A DNA stretch of 46,615 bases, from assembly GCA_902632055.1 (NCBI GenBank), contig CACPAS010000008.1, forward strand, positions 1-46,615, read 5' to 3'. The stretch comes from an uncultured OCS116 cluster bacterium (GTDB lineage: Bacteria > Pseudomonadota > Alphaproteobacteria > Rhizobiales > TMED25). This document shows, piece by piece, positions 1 through 9,959 of the stretch. The translations under genes were made by a program, and so were the position numbers. The notes under the pieces were generated by a model, which worked only from the letters and a program-made list of their open reading frames with translations, did no database searches and was not told the DNA's origin. How positions within the stretch are numbered: the first letter of the stretch is position 1; each line of letters opens with the position of its first letter.

Positions 1-2
1 AT

Positions 3-1457
3 ATGCTGCTCCCGAATTGGAGAGAGCTTGAGCCTCCGGCTATGAGTGAAGTAATTGATGATAGATTTTATATTCTAGGGCCAGCGGGTAGCCTCAGAAT
101 ACCTAATTTCTTTTTCCCAAGACTGATGTCTAATCACAATTGCTTCGCGACAAGCCTATCGAACGTTGTCAAATGGTTAGGGGGGATTGCGCAGTCCCTT
201 GGTATTGAAGTTTATCCGGGATTTCCTGCAGCCGAAATTATCTACAATGATAATAAAGTCGTAGGTGTTATAACCGGTGATTTTGGTATCGCAAAAAGTG
301 GAGAAAAAAAGGACTCCTTTATGCAGGGAATGGAAATAAAAGCCAAATATACCGTATTCGCTGAAGGTGCACGTGGGCATTTGACAAAGAAAGTTATAAA
401 AAAATATCAACTCGACAAGGACTCAGATTTTCAAAAATATGGTATTGGATTGAAGGAGTTATGGGAAATTCCAGAAGAGCAACATAAACCTGGTTTAGTG
501 CAGCACACTATGGGATGGCCACTCGATAATAAAACGGGTGGTGGGTCATTTATGTATCATTTTGGGAAAAATTTAGTTTCAGTTGGGTTTGTTGTGCATT
601 TAAATTATAAAAACCCATTATTGTCACCTTTTGAGGAATTTCAGAGGTATAAAACGCATCCACTCATCAAGGATATGTTAAGTGGCGGTAAAAGGCTCTC
701 ATATGGCGCCAGAGTGATAAGTGAAGGTGGATATCAATCAGTTCCAAAATTAACATTCCCCGGTGGCTTACTTGTTGGGTGTGCCGCGGGCTTTGTGAAT
801 GTTCCAAGAATTAAAGGATCTCATAATGCGATAGTTAGTGGTGTTTTAGCCGCAAATGCGTTACTAGACAGCTTCGCCTCAAATAAAACAGAAGAAGAGC
901 TTGTCAGTTACCAGTTAATGTATAATAAAAGCTCGATCGTGCGAGAATTATCAAAGGTTAGAAATGTAAAACCGTTGTGGTCTAGATTTGGTACTTTGGT
1001 TGGTATTGCATTGGGTGGTATCGATATGTGGTTAAGAGATCTTGGTATTAACATACCACTAACTTTGTCTCATAAAAAGCCAGATCATGAGACATTGCAT
1101 GAAATATCTGGATCAAAGAAAATAGAGTATCCAAAACCGGATGGGGTTTATTCATTTGATAGACTGTCATCTGTATATTTATCATCTACAAATCATGAAG
1201 AAGATCAACCTGTCCACCTGAACGTTAGTGATACTAGTTTGCAAGCATCTAGTGAATATCATGATTATGGCGGTCCATCTGCAAACTACTGCCCTGCAGG
1301 TGTATATGAATGGATATTGGAGGGTGAAAGCCCAAGATTTCAAATAAATGCTCAAAATTGTGTGCATTGTAAAACTTGTGATGTTAAAGACCCGAATCAG
1401 AATATTAATTGGCAGGTGCCTGAGGGAGGTGGTGGACCAAATTACTCTAATATGTAA
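3..1457 (+). CDS. Electron transfer flavoprotein-ubiquinone oxidoreductase, 5'-truncated by window edge
   Basis: This enzyme passes electrons from reduced ETF (fed by acyl-CoA, sarcosine and dimethylglycine dehydrogenases) to ubiquinone at the inner membrane. The visible 484 residues lack the N-terminal FAD-binding GxGxxG region, so the gene starts left of the window and the first visible Met is internal. The C-terminus carries the ETF-QO ferredoxin-like 4Fe-4S site: Cys430 in CPAGVYEW, then Cys453, Cys456 and Cys459 in CVHCKTC, followed by the typical DVKDPNQNINW and PEGGGGP ending. The open frame is intact to the TAA stop. It lies 19 bases upstream of ispE on the same strand. Glutaryl-CoA dehydrogenase near the other end of the window is a possible source of its electrons. 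The family call is firm. Confidence 0.95.
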   Translation: MLLPNWRELEPPAMSEVIDDRFYILGPAGSLRIPNFFFPRLMSNHNCFATSLSNVVKWLGGIAQSLGIEVYPGFPAAEIIYNDNKVVGVITGDFGIAKSGEKKDSFMQGMEIKAKYTVFAEGARGHLTKKVIKKYQLDKDSDFQKYGIGLKELWEIPEEQHKPGLVQHTMGWPLDNKTGGGSFMYHFGKNLVSVGFVVHLNYKNPLLSPFEEFQRYKTHPLIKDMLSGGKRLSYGARVISEGGYQSVPKLTFPGGLLVGCAAGFVNVPRIKGSHNAIVSGVLAANALLDSFASNKTEEELVSYQLMYNKSSIVRELSKVRNVKPLWSRFGTLVGIALGGIDMWLRDLGINIPLTLSHKKPDHETLHEISGSKKIEYPKPDGVYSFDRLSSVYLSSTNHEEDQPVHLNVSDTSLQASSEYHDYGGPSANYCPAGVYEWILEGESPRFQINAQNCVHCKTCDVKDPNQNINWQVPEGGGGPNYSNM

Positions 1458-1476
1458 TATTGCCACTTACAAAAAA

Positions 1477-2331
1477 ATGTCATCAAAAGTTGTGTTGCGG
1501 GCTAATGCTAAGATTAATTTAACTCTCGATATACTAGGAAAACGATCTGATAATTATCATGATATACAGGGTTATGTTGCTTTTCTTGAATTATGTGATG
1601 AGTTAATTATAAGTCGCTCTGAGAAATTATCCGTTAGTTTTGAAAACCCTTTTTATGAGAAAATCTCAACAACGTCTAACACGATAATAAAATTACACAG
1701 CTACCTCTCGGGTTATTTTCCAAACTTATATCAATATAAAGTCAATGTGAAAAAAAATATTCCAGTTTCTGCAGGTCTTGGCGGAGGCTCATGCGATGCT
1801 GCAGCCTTTATGAGATATATAATTAGAGATTCTAAAATAAATATGGATGAAATAGACACCCAATCATTAGCAAAAAATGTGGGTGCGGATATACCGTGTT
1901 GTTTGAAGAGCAAGCCGTCTTACATATCTGGCATTGGAGAAATCATTGAAGATGTAAAACTAAGAAGCGCATACTTTTGTATTCTTGTGAATCCTCACAT
2001 ACCTGTTTCAACTAAAAAAATCTATGAAATGATTGGCGTAAAAAAATCAGAGGCAGTACACATGCAAAATTTTTTACAAAAACCATCAATTGATCACATA
2101 ATTAATGGTAAGAATGACTTTGAAGATATAATAGCACAAGACTATCCTTTAATTAGAGAGATAATAGGCTTTATTGCTGGGACCGAGGGTTGTATTTTTG
2201 CAAGAATGACAGGAAGTGGACCTACATGCTTTGGGCTTTTTTCAAAGCAAGATGAAATGTTAAGATGTCAAAACGATCTTGAAAAAAAATATCCCAAATT
2301 TTGGATAATGGCAACGAAGCTTTTAAACTAG
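1477..2331 (+). CDS. ispE: 4-diphosphocytidyl-2-C-methyl-D-erythritol kinase
   Basis: IspE phosphorylates CDP-methylerythritol with ATP in the MEP (non-mevalonate) isoprenoid pathway. The 284-residue product begins with the family-typical RANAKINLTLDILGKR segment. It has the GHMP-kinase glycine-rich loop VSAGLGGGSCDAAA at about residues 97-110 and the C-terminal GHMP motif ARMTGSGPTCFGLF. I chose the ATG at 1477 because it gives the normal family length; the frame stays open further upstream but that part overlaps the ETF-QO gene and has no kinase-like sequence. Its stop codon overlaps the convergent polyprenyl synthase stop in a shared CTAG. Another MEP gene, dxs, lies 15 kb downstream, and the polyprenyl synthase next door uses the end products of the pathway. 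Confidence 0.93.
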   Translation: MSSKVVLRANAKINLTLDILGKRSDNYHDIQGYVAFLELCDELIISRSEKLSVSFENPFYEKISTTSNTIIKLHSYLSGYFPNLYQYKVNVKKNIPVSAGLGGGSCDAAAFMRYIIRDSKINMDEIDTQSLAKNVGADIPCCLKSKPSYISGIGEIIEDVKLRSAYFCILVNPHIPVSTKKIYEMIGVKKSEAVHMQNFLQKPSIDHIINGKNDFEDIIAQDYPLIREIIGFIAGTEGCIFARMTGSGPTCFGLFSKQDEMLRCQNDLEKKYPKFWIMATKLLN

Positions 2332-3320
2332 CTGTTTCTTGTATAGGAGAAATAAACAGCTTCTACTAGTGCCTTTTTCATTTCTGAGTTCTCAAAATTC
2401 TCGAGACAATTGAGTGCTTTCTCACCATATCTCTGTGCTTCTGTTAGTGTATTCTCAAATCCTTGCTTTTCATTTATTAATTCAACAGCAGATTTAAAGT
2501 CATCTGAATTTTTATTTTTTTTACTAATCAACTCCTCCCAAATTTTTTTCTCGGCATCAGTTGATTTATTGTATGAAATAATAATTGGGTAAGTGACTTT
2601 TCCTTCAAAAAAATCATCGCCGATGTCTTTTCCAATATTATCCTTTGTGGAGGTATAATCAAGAGCATCATCTGATAGTTGAAATGCAATACCAAGATAG
2701 GAGCCAAAATCCCTTAAGATCTCAGCGGTTTCTGTACCCGATTCTGATATTATTGCGCCTATTTCGGATGCGGCGCTAAATAATTTTGCGGTCTTGTAAT
2801 TTATGATCTGAAAGTACATTTCGGGTTTTATGGTTAGATGGTTGGAGTAAACTAATTGCATTACTTCCCCTTCAGCAATAACTGTAGCTGCATTTGAGAG
2901 TACCTCTAGTGCTTTTATTGATTGTGCCTCAACCATCATTTTGAATGCTTCACCAAGTAGATAATCACCCACCAAAACACTTGCTTCATTTCCCCACAGC
3001 ATTCTTGCAGCGATCTTACCTCTTCTCATTTCACTATCATCGACAACATCATCATGAAGTAATGTAGCGGTATGCATAAATTCAACACCTGCAGCTAAAG
3101 GAATATAATGATTATTTTTACACTCACATAATTTACTCGAAGCAATTGTCAGCATGGGTCTCAGACGTTTACCTCCAGACGAAATAAGATATTGTGAAAC
3201 TTTAGGGATCATATCTGTACTGGATATGGTTCTCTGAATAATTAGATCATTGACAAGTCCCATATCTTTTTTCGTTAGAGATATGAGTTGTTCTATTCCA
3301 TATTTTTTTTGCCGTACCAT
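2328..3320 (-). CDS. Long-chain polyprenyl diphosphate synthase (octaprenyl/decaprenyl type)
   Basis: This trans-isoprenyl diphosphate synthase condenses IPP units onto an allylic primer to make the ubiquinone side chain. The 330-residue protein has both aspartate-rich motifs: the first, DDVVDD, at residues 90-95 after LLHD, and the second, QLSDDALDY, around residues 215-222. It also has the GGKRLRP substrate-binding segment near residues 49-55. The residues before the first motif (HTATLLHDD) are small, as in long-chain enzymes; the exact chain length cannot be read from sequence. I start it at the ATG at 3320, because the frame extends further upstream into the divergent methyltransferase gene without any family-like sequence. 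It is divergent from that gene with only 73 bases between the two starts. Confidence 0.92.
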   Translation of the reverse strand: MVRQKKYGIEQLISLTKKDMGLVNDLIIQRTISSTDMIPKVSQYLISSGGKRLRPMLTIASSKLCECKNNHYIPLAAGVEFMHTATLLHDDVVDDSEMRRGKIAARMLWGNEASVLVGDYLLGEAFKMMVEAQSIKALEVLSNAATVIAEGEVMQLVYSNHLTIKPEMYFQIINYKTAKLFSAASEIGAIISESGTETAEILRDFGSYLGIAFQLSDDALDYTSTKDNIGKDIGDDFFEGKVTYPIIISYNKSTDAEKKIWEELISKKNKNSDDFKSAVELINEKQGFENTLTEAQRYGEKALNCLENFENSEMKKALVEAVYFSYTRNS

Positions 3321-3393
3321 AAATCTGTTTTTTTGTTTACATAAGATATAAATTATTTTTTGATATAAATAAATAAATTTAGATTGTAAATGC

Positions 3394-4191
3394 ATGTCAG
3401 AAATTAAAAAAAATAGTCTTTTAACAAGTATGGATAAATTCCTTGATGGAAAAATCATAATAGAACAGCATTTAGACGGTGGTCGATCTAACATAGATAC
3501 GATACTCTTATCTGCAGCGGTCCCAGTGAAAAAGGGGTATAAGATTCTTGATGTCGGCGTTGGTAATGGAACGTCTTCAATTGCTCTGGGGTCAAGTTTT
3601 AAGGATGTAACAATTGTTGGAATTGATAATGACCCGACAAACATTGAACTTGCAACAAGAAATGTAGCCCTGAATAACTTAGAAGAAATTATTGCAATAA
3701 TGAACGTAGATATACTCAAAAAAAAAATATCATTTGGAGCCGTTGGTCAGAGAGATTTAATATTTGACTCAATATTTATGAACCCTCCTTATTTTGATAA
3801 AGAATGTGTGAATCGATCAAAGTCCCATCATCAATCCATAACAAAGTATCATGATGGGTCTAATCTTGATAAATGGATAAATAATTCAATAAAGTTACTG
3901 AAATTTAAAGGTACAATTACAATGATCAATAGGGTCGAGAATCTAGCTCGTACTATTTGTCTGTTATCTGAGCACGGAAGCATAACAATACTTCCACTCA
4001 TATCAAATATTAACGGTGAAGCACGCCGCTTTATCCTTAGTTTTAGAAAAGGGTCTAAGGCAAAGACAAGGATATTAAGCCAACTTATTTTACATCGAGA
4101 GGGTGGGATATTTAGTGATATGGTTGAGGACATACTGCGAGGGCGGGCACGTATTGATTTAACAAGATCTGAATATTTTTATGAAATATAG
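3394..4191 (+). CDS. TrmN6/HemK-like N6-adenine SAM methyltransferase
   Basis: The 265-residue protein is a class I SAM-dependent methyltransferase. The SAM-binding motif I is ILDVGVGNG at residues 51-59, an acidic loop follows at VGIDND, and the catalytic NPPYF motif (residues 130-134) marks enzymes that methylate exocyclic amino groups. The closest named group is tRNA1(Val) A37 N6-methyltransferase (COG4123), which in many alphaproteobacteria sits divergently next to the polyprenyl synthase gene, exactly as here. Substrate assignment to tRNA is from family and position, not shown by the sequence. A weak A/T-rich hairpin follows the stop codon. Confidence 0.8.
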   Translation: MSEIKKNSLLTSMDKFLDGKIIIEQHLDGGRSNIDTILLSAAVPVKKGYKILDVGVGNGTSSIALGSSFKDVTIVGIDNDPTNIELATRNVALNNLEEIIAIMNVDILKKKISFGAVGQRDLIFDSIFMNPPYFDKECVNRSKSHHQSITKYHDGSNLDKWINNSIKLLKFKGTITMINRVENLARTICLLSEHGSITILPLISNINGEARRFILSFRKGSKAKTRILSQLILHREGGIFSDMVEDILRGRARIDLTRSEYFYEI

Positions 4192-4200
4192 TAAAGTTCA

Positions 4201-4233
4201 AAAAAAAATTGTATGGTAATAACAATTTTTTTT
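4201..4233 (+). terminator. A/T-rich hairpin with T-tract after methyltransferase gene
   Basis: A perfect 12-base inverted repeat (4201-4212 and 4222-4233; left arm eight A then TTGT) with a 9-base loop lies 9 bases after the methyltransferase stop. The right arm ends in eight T, so it could act as an intrinsic terminator before glyQ. The stem is nearly all A/T and therefore weak. Confidence 0.4.
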
Positions 4234-4276
4234 ATATAGATATAGACAAACTTATAACAAATTATTGATCAAAAAA

Positions 4277-5173
4277 ATGCCTACAAATATTAATGATGCC
4301 AGAGATCCAAAGAATTCATTTCAAGATCTTATATTGATGCTTCAAGATTTTTGGTCTAGCAATGGTTGCGTTATCTTGCAGCCTTACGATATGGAGGTCG
4401 GCGCTGGTACGTTCCACCCTGGAACAATATTGAGAGCGCTAGGTGGCGATAAATGGAATGCCGCGTATGTTCAGCCATCTCGTAGGCCAACAGATGGTCG
4501 ATTTGGCGAGAATCCTAACAGACTGCAACACTACTATCAATTTCAGGTTGTACTGAAGCCGTCGCCTGACAATATCCAAGATCTATATCTCAATAGCCTT
4601 GAATATATCGGTATAGATAGAAGTAAGCACGATATAAGATTTGTTGAAGATGATTGGGAAAGCCCAACTCTTGGCGCCTGGGGTTTAGGATGGGAAGTTT
4701 GGTGTGATGGAATGGAAGTTTCTCAATTTACATATTTTCAGCAAGTCTGTGGTTATGACTGCAGGCCGGTTACGGGTGAGCTTACTTATGGCCTTGAAAG
4801 ATTGGCTATGTATGTTCAAGGTGTAGATAATGTCTATGAGTTAAACTACAATGGTTTATCAGGAAAAGACAATATAACCTATGGTGACGTTTTTAAAGAA
4901 GCCGAAAGAGAATATTCTGAATATAATTTCAATTTTGCGAATGTCGAAATGATAATGAAACACTTTAGTGAGATTGAAACTGAATGTGAAAAGCTTGCAA
5001 AAAATAACCTCGCATTGCCGGCATACGATCAATGTATAAAGGCATCACATTTATTCAATATACTTGATGCTCGAGGGGCTATATCCGTGACAGAAAGACA
5101 AGGTTACATATTGAGAGTGAGGGCTTTAGCAAAGTTATCCGCTGATGCGTGGATTGCGACACGAGTAAAGTGA
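4277..5173 (+). CDS. glyQ: Glycyl-tRNA synthetase alpha subunit
   Basis: GlyQ is the catalytic subunit of the alpha2beta2 glycyl-tRNA synthetase, which activates glycine and charges tRNA-Gly. The 298-residue product contains the highly conserved stretch [13 protein letters not shown], then [19 protein letters not shown], and [20 protein letters not shown], with [13 protein letters not shown] further on. The ATG at 4277 is preferred over a TTG four codons upstream because it gives the family length and an ordinary start. It is followed after 21 bases by glyS. The order glyQ-glyS-ppdK is common in Alphaproteobacteria. Confidence 0.96.
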   Translation: MPTNINDARDPKNSFQDLILMLQDFWSSNGCVILQPYDMEVGAGTFHPGTILRALGGDKWNAAYVQPSRRPTDGRFGENPNRLQHYYQFQVVLKPSPDNIQDLYLNSLEYIGIDRSKHDIRFVEDDWESPTLGAWGLGWEVWCDGMEVSQFTYFQQVCGYDCRPVTGELTYGLERLAMYVQGVDNVYELNYNGLSGKDNITYGDVFKEAEREYSEYNFNFANVEMIMKHFSEIETECEKLAKNNLALPAYDQCIKASHLFNILDARGAISVTERQGYILRVRALAKLSADAWIATRVK

Positions 5174-5194
5174 TTAAAGGTTGTAAAAGTTATA

Positions 5195-7270
5195 ATGTCT
5201 GATTTTATCCTAGAGCTTTTATCTGAAGAAATTCCATCTCGCATGCAAAAGCAAGCGAGCGAATACTTGCAAAGAGAATTTAAACAAAAAACTGAAGATG
5301 CGGGATTAGCATCTGGGCAAATACAATCTTTTTATTCTATGCGCAGGCTTACAATTATAGTCACAAATATGAAATCAGAAACTACAGAAATGGTTATTGA
5401 AAAGCTCGGCCCGAGGATTAACTCACCAGATAACGCAATAAATGGTTTTTTGAGGTCCAATAATATAAAATCAATAGATGACTGCAATATATTGGATGAT
5501 AAAAAAGGTAAGCGTTACCAATATATTGAGACAGTCCCCGCAAAAGAGGCAATGGAAATACTACCACCGATAATTGAAGAAATTATACTCAATTTTTCAT
5601 GGCCAAAGTCAATGCAGTGGGGTAACGGCAGTACTAGGTGGGTCAGGCCTCTCAGAAATATTATGGCTATCATTTTTGAGAATAAGTCTACAAATAAATT
5701 AAAAATTAATGCAGAGGGTCTGTTGGCAACTGATTACACATTTGGTCACCGTTTCCTAAAAAACAAAAAAATATATATCAAAAGCCCGAGTGATTATTTT
5801 GAAGCTTTAAAAAATCACCTAGTTATTGCAGATCAAGATGAGAGGAGGAAATTGATATTAGAACAGATATCAAAAATTGAGACAAAATATAATATTAGCG
5901 TCATAAAAGATGAAAAATTATTGGAGGAAGTTTCCGGTTTAGTTGAATGGCCTGTTGCACTCTATGCTGAATTTGACAAGAAGTTTCTAGACCTCCCAGA
6001 TGAAGTTTTGCAGACATCAATGAGAAGTCATCAAAAATATTTCTCTGTTGCAGAAAAAAAGACAAAAAAACTAACAAATAAATTCATACTTATTTCTAAT
6101 ATTCAAACCTCGGATAAAGGAAGCTCTGTTATTTCAGGAAATCAGCGCGTACTATCTGCAAGATTGTATGATGCAAAATATTTTTGGGATAGGGACTTAG
6201 CTAAGCCGCTTATTGATAATTTGGGTTTATTAAAAAGTGTAACTTATCATCAGAAATTAGGCAGTCTAGGTGCAAAAGTTGAGAGGATAGAATATATTGC
6301 GTTAGAACTTAATAAAACTCTAGACTTAAATTTAAAAACTATCTCAATAGCAGTTAAATTAATCAAAAATGATCTTTTATCTGAAATGGTTGGTGAATTC
6401 CCAGATTTACAGGGGATTATGGGAAGTTATTATGCTGTGCAGCAAGGCTATGATGAGGACATATGTAATGCTATAAAGAATCACTACATGCCAATAACGG
6501 CTCGTGATGAAGTGCCTAAAAGTGCGCTTTCCTTCACTCTCTCAGTTGCTGATAAAATTGATACTTTAATTGGTTTTTGGTCAATTGGTGAGACACCAAC
6601 AGGTTCAAAAGATCCATACGCACTCAGAAGAGCGGGTAATGGCTTAATTAGAAACATTATCGAAAATGAACTTGATTTTGATTTATCAAATCTTATTGAG
6701 AGGATACTACAAAAATCAGAGTATCTTAAAAAACAAAAAAACGGTTCGGTCCGAGATGAGCTTGTGAATTTTATGAATGAAAGATTTCGTAGCTATATTC
6801 TTGATCATGAATACGATCTACGAATTTATAATGCTATCCGTGACGACGGTCATTTTGTAAATTATTACATGACTCTTTCTCGAATCCGGATACTAAGTCA
6901 GTTCATGAAAACGAATAATGGTATATCTTTGCTAAAAGCGCTCAAAAGAATAAATAACATTTTAGATCCAAGTTTACAAAAAAGTACTTTTGATGAAGTT
7001 GACAGGAACATTTTCACCAGTGATGTAGAAAATAATTTATACACAGGTGTTGAAAAACTAAGGAAGAAAAAACCAGGATCCAATGATATAACTGAGATAA
7101 AAAAATATCTAAGTGACATATCTATATTGACATCACTTATAAATGATTTTTTTGAAAAGATTATTGTTAATGACGAAAATAAGAATATACGATCAAACAG
7201 AGTTTCCCTTTTGAATTCTGTTATTGATCTAACAAGTAATATTTTTGATATCAGCAAAATTGAGTTATAA
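5195..7270 (+). CDS. glyS: Glycyl-tRNA synthetase beta subunit
   Basis: GlyS is the tRNA-binding subunit of the tetrameric glycyl-tRNA synthetase. The 691-residue length matches the family. The N-terminus FILELLSEEIPSRMQ is diagnostic. Also visible are the conserved TSMRSHQKYFSV segment near residue 275, VTYHQKLGSLGAKVER near residue 350, and the HD-related core FPDLQGIMGSYYA with DKIDTLIGFWSIGETPTGSKDPYALRR. The C-terminal part (residues about 560-691) is the anticodon-binding-like region and is more divergent and lysine-rich. It is cotranscribed with glyQ by spacing. Confidence 0.95.
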   Translation: MSDFILELLSEEIPSRMQKQASEYLQREFKQKTEDAGLASGQIQSFYSMRRLTIIVTNMKSETTEMVIEKLGPRINSPDNAINGFLRSNNIKSIDDCNILDDKKGKRYQYIETVPAKEAMEILPPIIEEIILNFSWPKSMQWGNGSTRWVRPLRNIMAIIFENKSTNKLKINAEGLLATDYTFGHRFLKNKKIYIKSPSDYFEALKNHLVIADQDERRKLILEQISKIETKYNISVIKDEKLLEEVSGLVEWPVALYAEFDKKFLDLPDEVLQTSMRSHQKYFSVAEKKTKKLTNKFILISNIQTSDKGSSVISGNQRVLSARLYDAKYFWDRDLAKPLIDNLGLLKSVTYHQKLGSLGAKVERIEYIALELNKTLDLNLKTISIAVKLIKNDLLSEMVGEFPDLQGIMGSYYAVQQGYDEDICNAIKNHYMPITARDEVPKSALSFTLSVADKIDTLIGFWSIGETPTGSKDPYALRRAGNGLIRNIIENELDFDLSNLIERILQKSEYLKKQKNGSVRDELVNFMNERFRSYILDHEYDLRIYNAIRDDGHFVNYYMTLSRIRILSQFMKTNNGISLLKALKRINNILDPSLQKSTFDEVDRNIFTSDVENNLYTGVEKLRKKKPGSNDITEIKKYLSDISILTSLINDFFEKIIVNDENKNIRSNRVSLLNSVIDLTSNIFDISKIEL

Positions 7271-7295
7271 TTTTTAAAATATATTGGAACGCGCT

Positions 7296-9959
7296 ATGAA
7301 CAAATGGGTTTACATATTTAGTAAAGAAAAGACTGACGGAGACTCAAATATGTCAGATTTACTAGGAGGAAAGGGTGCAAACCTTGCTGAAATGTCAAAG
7401 CTAGGCTTACCTGTGCCACCAGGTTTTACAATCACCACAGAGGTATGTAACCAATTCTATGCTAATGATAAAAAATATCCAGAGGATCTAGATAGCCAAG
7501 TATCTAATGCAATACTAGATATTGAGAAGCTCGTAAAAAATAAGTTTGGATCTGATGAAAACCCTCTGCTAGTCTCTGTGAGATCAGGAGCAAGATCATC
7601 AATGCCCGGCATGTTAGATACAGTATTAAATTTAGGTCTTAATGATAAAACTGTCGAAGGATTAGCAAAAAAAAGTGGTGATGATAGGTTCGCCTATGAC
7701 TCTTACAGAAGATTCATACAGATGTATTCAGATGTAGTTCTAAATATAGAACATCATTACTTCGAGGATATACTTGAGGATTACAAAGCCGAAAATAATT
7801 ATATATTGGACACTGACCTTAACGGCGCTGATTGGAAAAAAATTGTTCAACATTTCAAAGACCAAGTTAAAGATTTAACAGGTACGGATTTTCCTCAGGA
7901 TGTTAATAGGCAATTATGGGGATCAATTTCCGCTGTTTTTCTGTCTTGGCAGAACAACAGAGCCGTTACGTATAGAAAATTGAATGACATACCGGATCAT
8001 TGGGGTACGGCTGTAAATGTTCAAGCAATGGTATTTGGAAATTTAGACGACGATAGTGCAACAGGAGTTGCCTTCACTCGGAATCCTTCAAATGGAGAAA
8101 AAAAGTTTTATGGTGAATTTTTAATTAATGCACAGGGTGAGGATGTGGTTGCAGGTATTCGGACGCCGCAGAACATTACAGAAGAGGCAAGAATAAGTGC
8201 TAAATCAGATGATGTGTCACTCGAGAAATTAATGCCTAGGATCTACAGTGATCTTATTAGCCTGTCAAATAAATTAGAGAGCCATTACCTTGATATGCAA
8301 GATATTGAATTTACAATTCAGCAGGGAAAATTATGGATATTACAGACAAGGTCAGGAAAAAGAACATCTTACGCTGCAATTAAAATTGCGGTTGATATGC
8401 ATGAAGAAGGGATTATTTCAAAGGAGATAGCTATAACTCGGGTTGATCCGAATAGTCTCGATCAGCTACTCCACCCAACTATCGATGATACCGCGGACTT
8501 TGATGTTGTTGCAAAAGGGTTACCTGCATCACCTGGCGCCGCATGCGGCAAAATTGTGTTTAATGCTGATGATGCGGAAAAAGCCTCAAATGATGGTGAG
8601 AAAGTAATTCTTACGCGCATTGAGACAAGCCCTGAGGATATTCACGGTATGCATGCTGCGCAGGGTATTTTAACTACTCGCGGTGGCATGACAAGCCACG
8701 CGGCTGTTGTTGCGAGGGGAATGGGAAGACCATGCATTTCAGGAGCAGGATCTATCAGAATTGATTACGATAGTGAGTCATTTTATGTTGAAGATAGGGT
8801 CTTTAAGGCAGGAGACATTATCACGATTGATGGAACAACTGGGAGTATAATTGATGGTGAGGTACAAATGAAAGATCCTGACCTTTCTGGTGACTTCGAT
8901 AAAATTATGAAATGGGCTGATCAAATAAGAAAATTGAAGATAAGAGCTAATGCTGAAACAAAGGCAGACGCAGCTGTAGCAAAAAATTTTGGTGCTGAAG
9001 GTATTGGTTTATGCAGGACTGAGCATATGTTTTTTGATGAGGGTAGAATAAATTCTGTCAGAGAAATGATACTTGCAAAGGATGAAGAGTCACGACGAGC
9101 AGCCCTTGGAAAACTTTTACCAATGCAAAAGAATGATTTTATTGAACTATTTGAGGTCATGGGTGACTTACCTGTAACAATACGTTTATTAGATCCACCA
9201 CTGCATGAATTTTTACCTCATGAGGTTAGCGATTTTCACGAAGTTGCAAAATCATTAAATATTTCCATTGATGATTTAAAGCAGAGGGTAGCAGACCTAA
9301 TCGAAACGAATCCGATGCTTGGACATAGAGGGTGTAGATTAGCAATAACCTATCCTGAAATACCTGAAATGCAAGCGAAGGCGATATTTGAAGCAAGTGT
9401 TGAAATTTTTAATACAAAAAACCAGATTATATGCCCTGAGATTATGGTCCCACTAGTATCAACTAGACGTGAGCTTGACATAGTGAAAGATGTAATAGAC
9501 AAGGCAGCAATGGAAGTAATGGCTAAGTCAGGAATAAACGTAGACTACACAGTGGGAACAATGATCGAGTTACCTCGTGCTGCCCTGAGATCAGCCGAGA
9601 TTGCTGAATCTGCTGATTTTTTCTCCTATGGTACAAATGACTTAACGCAAACAACATTTGGTATTAGTAGAGACGACTCATCAAAATTCTTACAAGAATA
9701 TGTTGAAAAATCTATCTTAGAAAAGGACCCCTTTGTTTCAATTGATGCCGAAGGTGTTGGTGAATTGATTGAGCTTTCATCTGTAAGAGGGAGAGCTGTA
9801 AAATCGGATATAAAATTAGGTATATGCGGAGAACATGGCGGTGATCCAAATTCTATCACATTTTGCGCCCTGAATAATCTTGATTATGTCTCTTGCTCAC
9901 CATACAGAGTTCCAATCGCTAGATTATCAGCCGCTCAAGCTGAGGTAAAAAAGTCCTGA
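7296..9959 (+). CDS. ppdK: Pyruvate, phosphate dikinase
   Basis: PPDK interconverts pyruvate + ATP + Pi and PEP + AMP + PPi through a swivelling phosphohistidine domain. The 887-residue protein has the N-terminal ATP-grasp part (LLGGKGANLAEM, then VSVRSGARSSMPGMLDT), the central phosphohistidine domain with GGMTSHAAVVARGMGRPC (His468), and the C-terminal PEP/pyruvate TIM barrel with GLCRTEHMFF, GHRGCRLAITYPE, FSYGTNDLTQTTFG and the catalytic Cys844 in GICGEHGGDP. The ATG at 7296 is preferred over an upstream TTG at 7284. It begins 25 bases after glyS. Its TGA abuts the convergent nadC stop with no base between, so there is no room for a separate terminator. Confidence 0.96.
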   Translation: MNKWVYIFSKEKTDGDSNMSDLLGGKGANLAEMSKLGLPVPPGFTITTEVCNQFYANDKKYPEDLDSQVSNAILDIEKLVKNKFGSDENPLLVSVRSGARSSMPGMLDTVLNLGLNDKTVEGLAKKSGDDRFAYDSYRRFIQMYSDVVLNIEHHYFEDILEDYKAENNYILDTDLNGADWKKIVQHFKDQVKDLTGTDFPQDVNRQLWGSISAVFLSWQNNRAVTYRKLNDIPDHWGTAVNVQAMVFGNLDDDSATGVAFTRNPSNGEKKFYGEFLINAQGEDVVAGIRTPQNITEEARISAKSDDVSLEKLMPRIYSDLISLSNKLESHYLDMQDIEFTIQQGKLWILQTRSGKRTSYAAIKIAVDMHEEGIISKEIAITRVDPNSLDQLLHPTIDDTADFDVVAKGLPASPGAACGKIVFNADDAEKASNDGEKVILTRIETSPEDIHGMHAAQGILTTRGGMTSHAAVVARGMGRPCISGAGSIRIDYDSESFYVEDRVFKAGDIITIDGTTGSIIDGEVQMKDPDLSGDFDKIMKWADQIRKLKIRANAETKADAAVAKNFGAEGIGLCRTEHMFFDEGRINSVREMILAKDEESRRAALGKLLPMQKNDFIELFEVMGDLPVTIRLLDPPLHEFLPHEVSDFHEVAKSLNISIDDLKQRVADLIETNPMLGHRGCRLAITYPEIPEMQAKAIFEASVEIFNTKNQIICPEIMVPLVSTRRELDIVKDVIDKAAMEVMAKSGINVDYTVGTMIELPRAALRSAEIAESADFFSYGTNDLTQTTFGISRDDSSKFLQEYVEKSILEKDPFVSIDAEGVGELIELSSVRGRAVKSDIKLGICGEHGGDPNSITFCALNNLDYVSCSPYRVPIARLSAAQAEVKKS

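Noticed and set aside
3321-3719. N-terminal extension of the polyprenyl synthase into the divergent methyltransferase gene
   Set aside because: The frame is open but the extra 130 residues overlap the methyltransferase coding region and show no synthase-like sequence.
4265-4276. TTG as the glyQ start (similarly TTG codons just before ppdK at 7284 and tlyA at 19427)
   Set aside because: Each has an ATG a few codons downstream giving normal family length; no ribosome-binding site favours the TTG.
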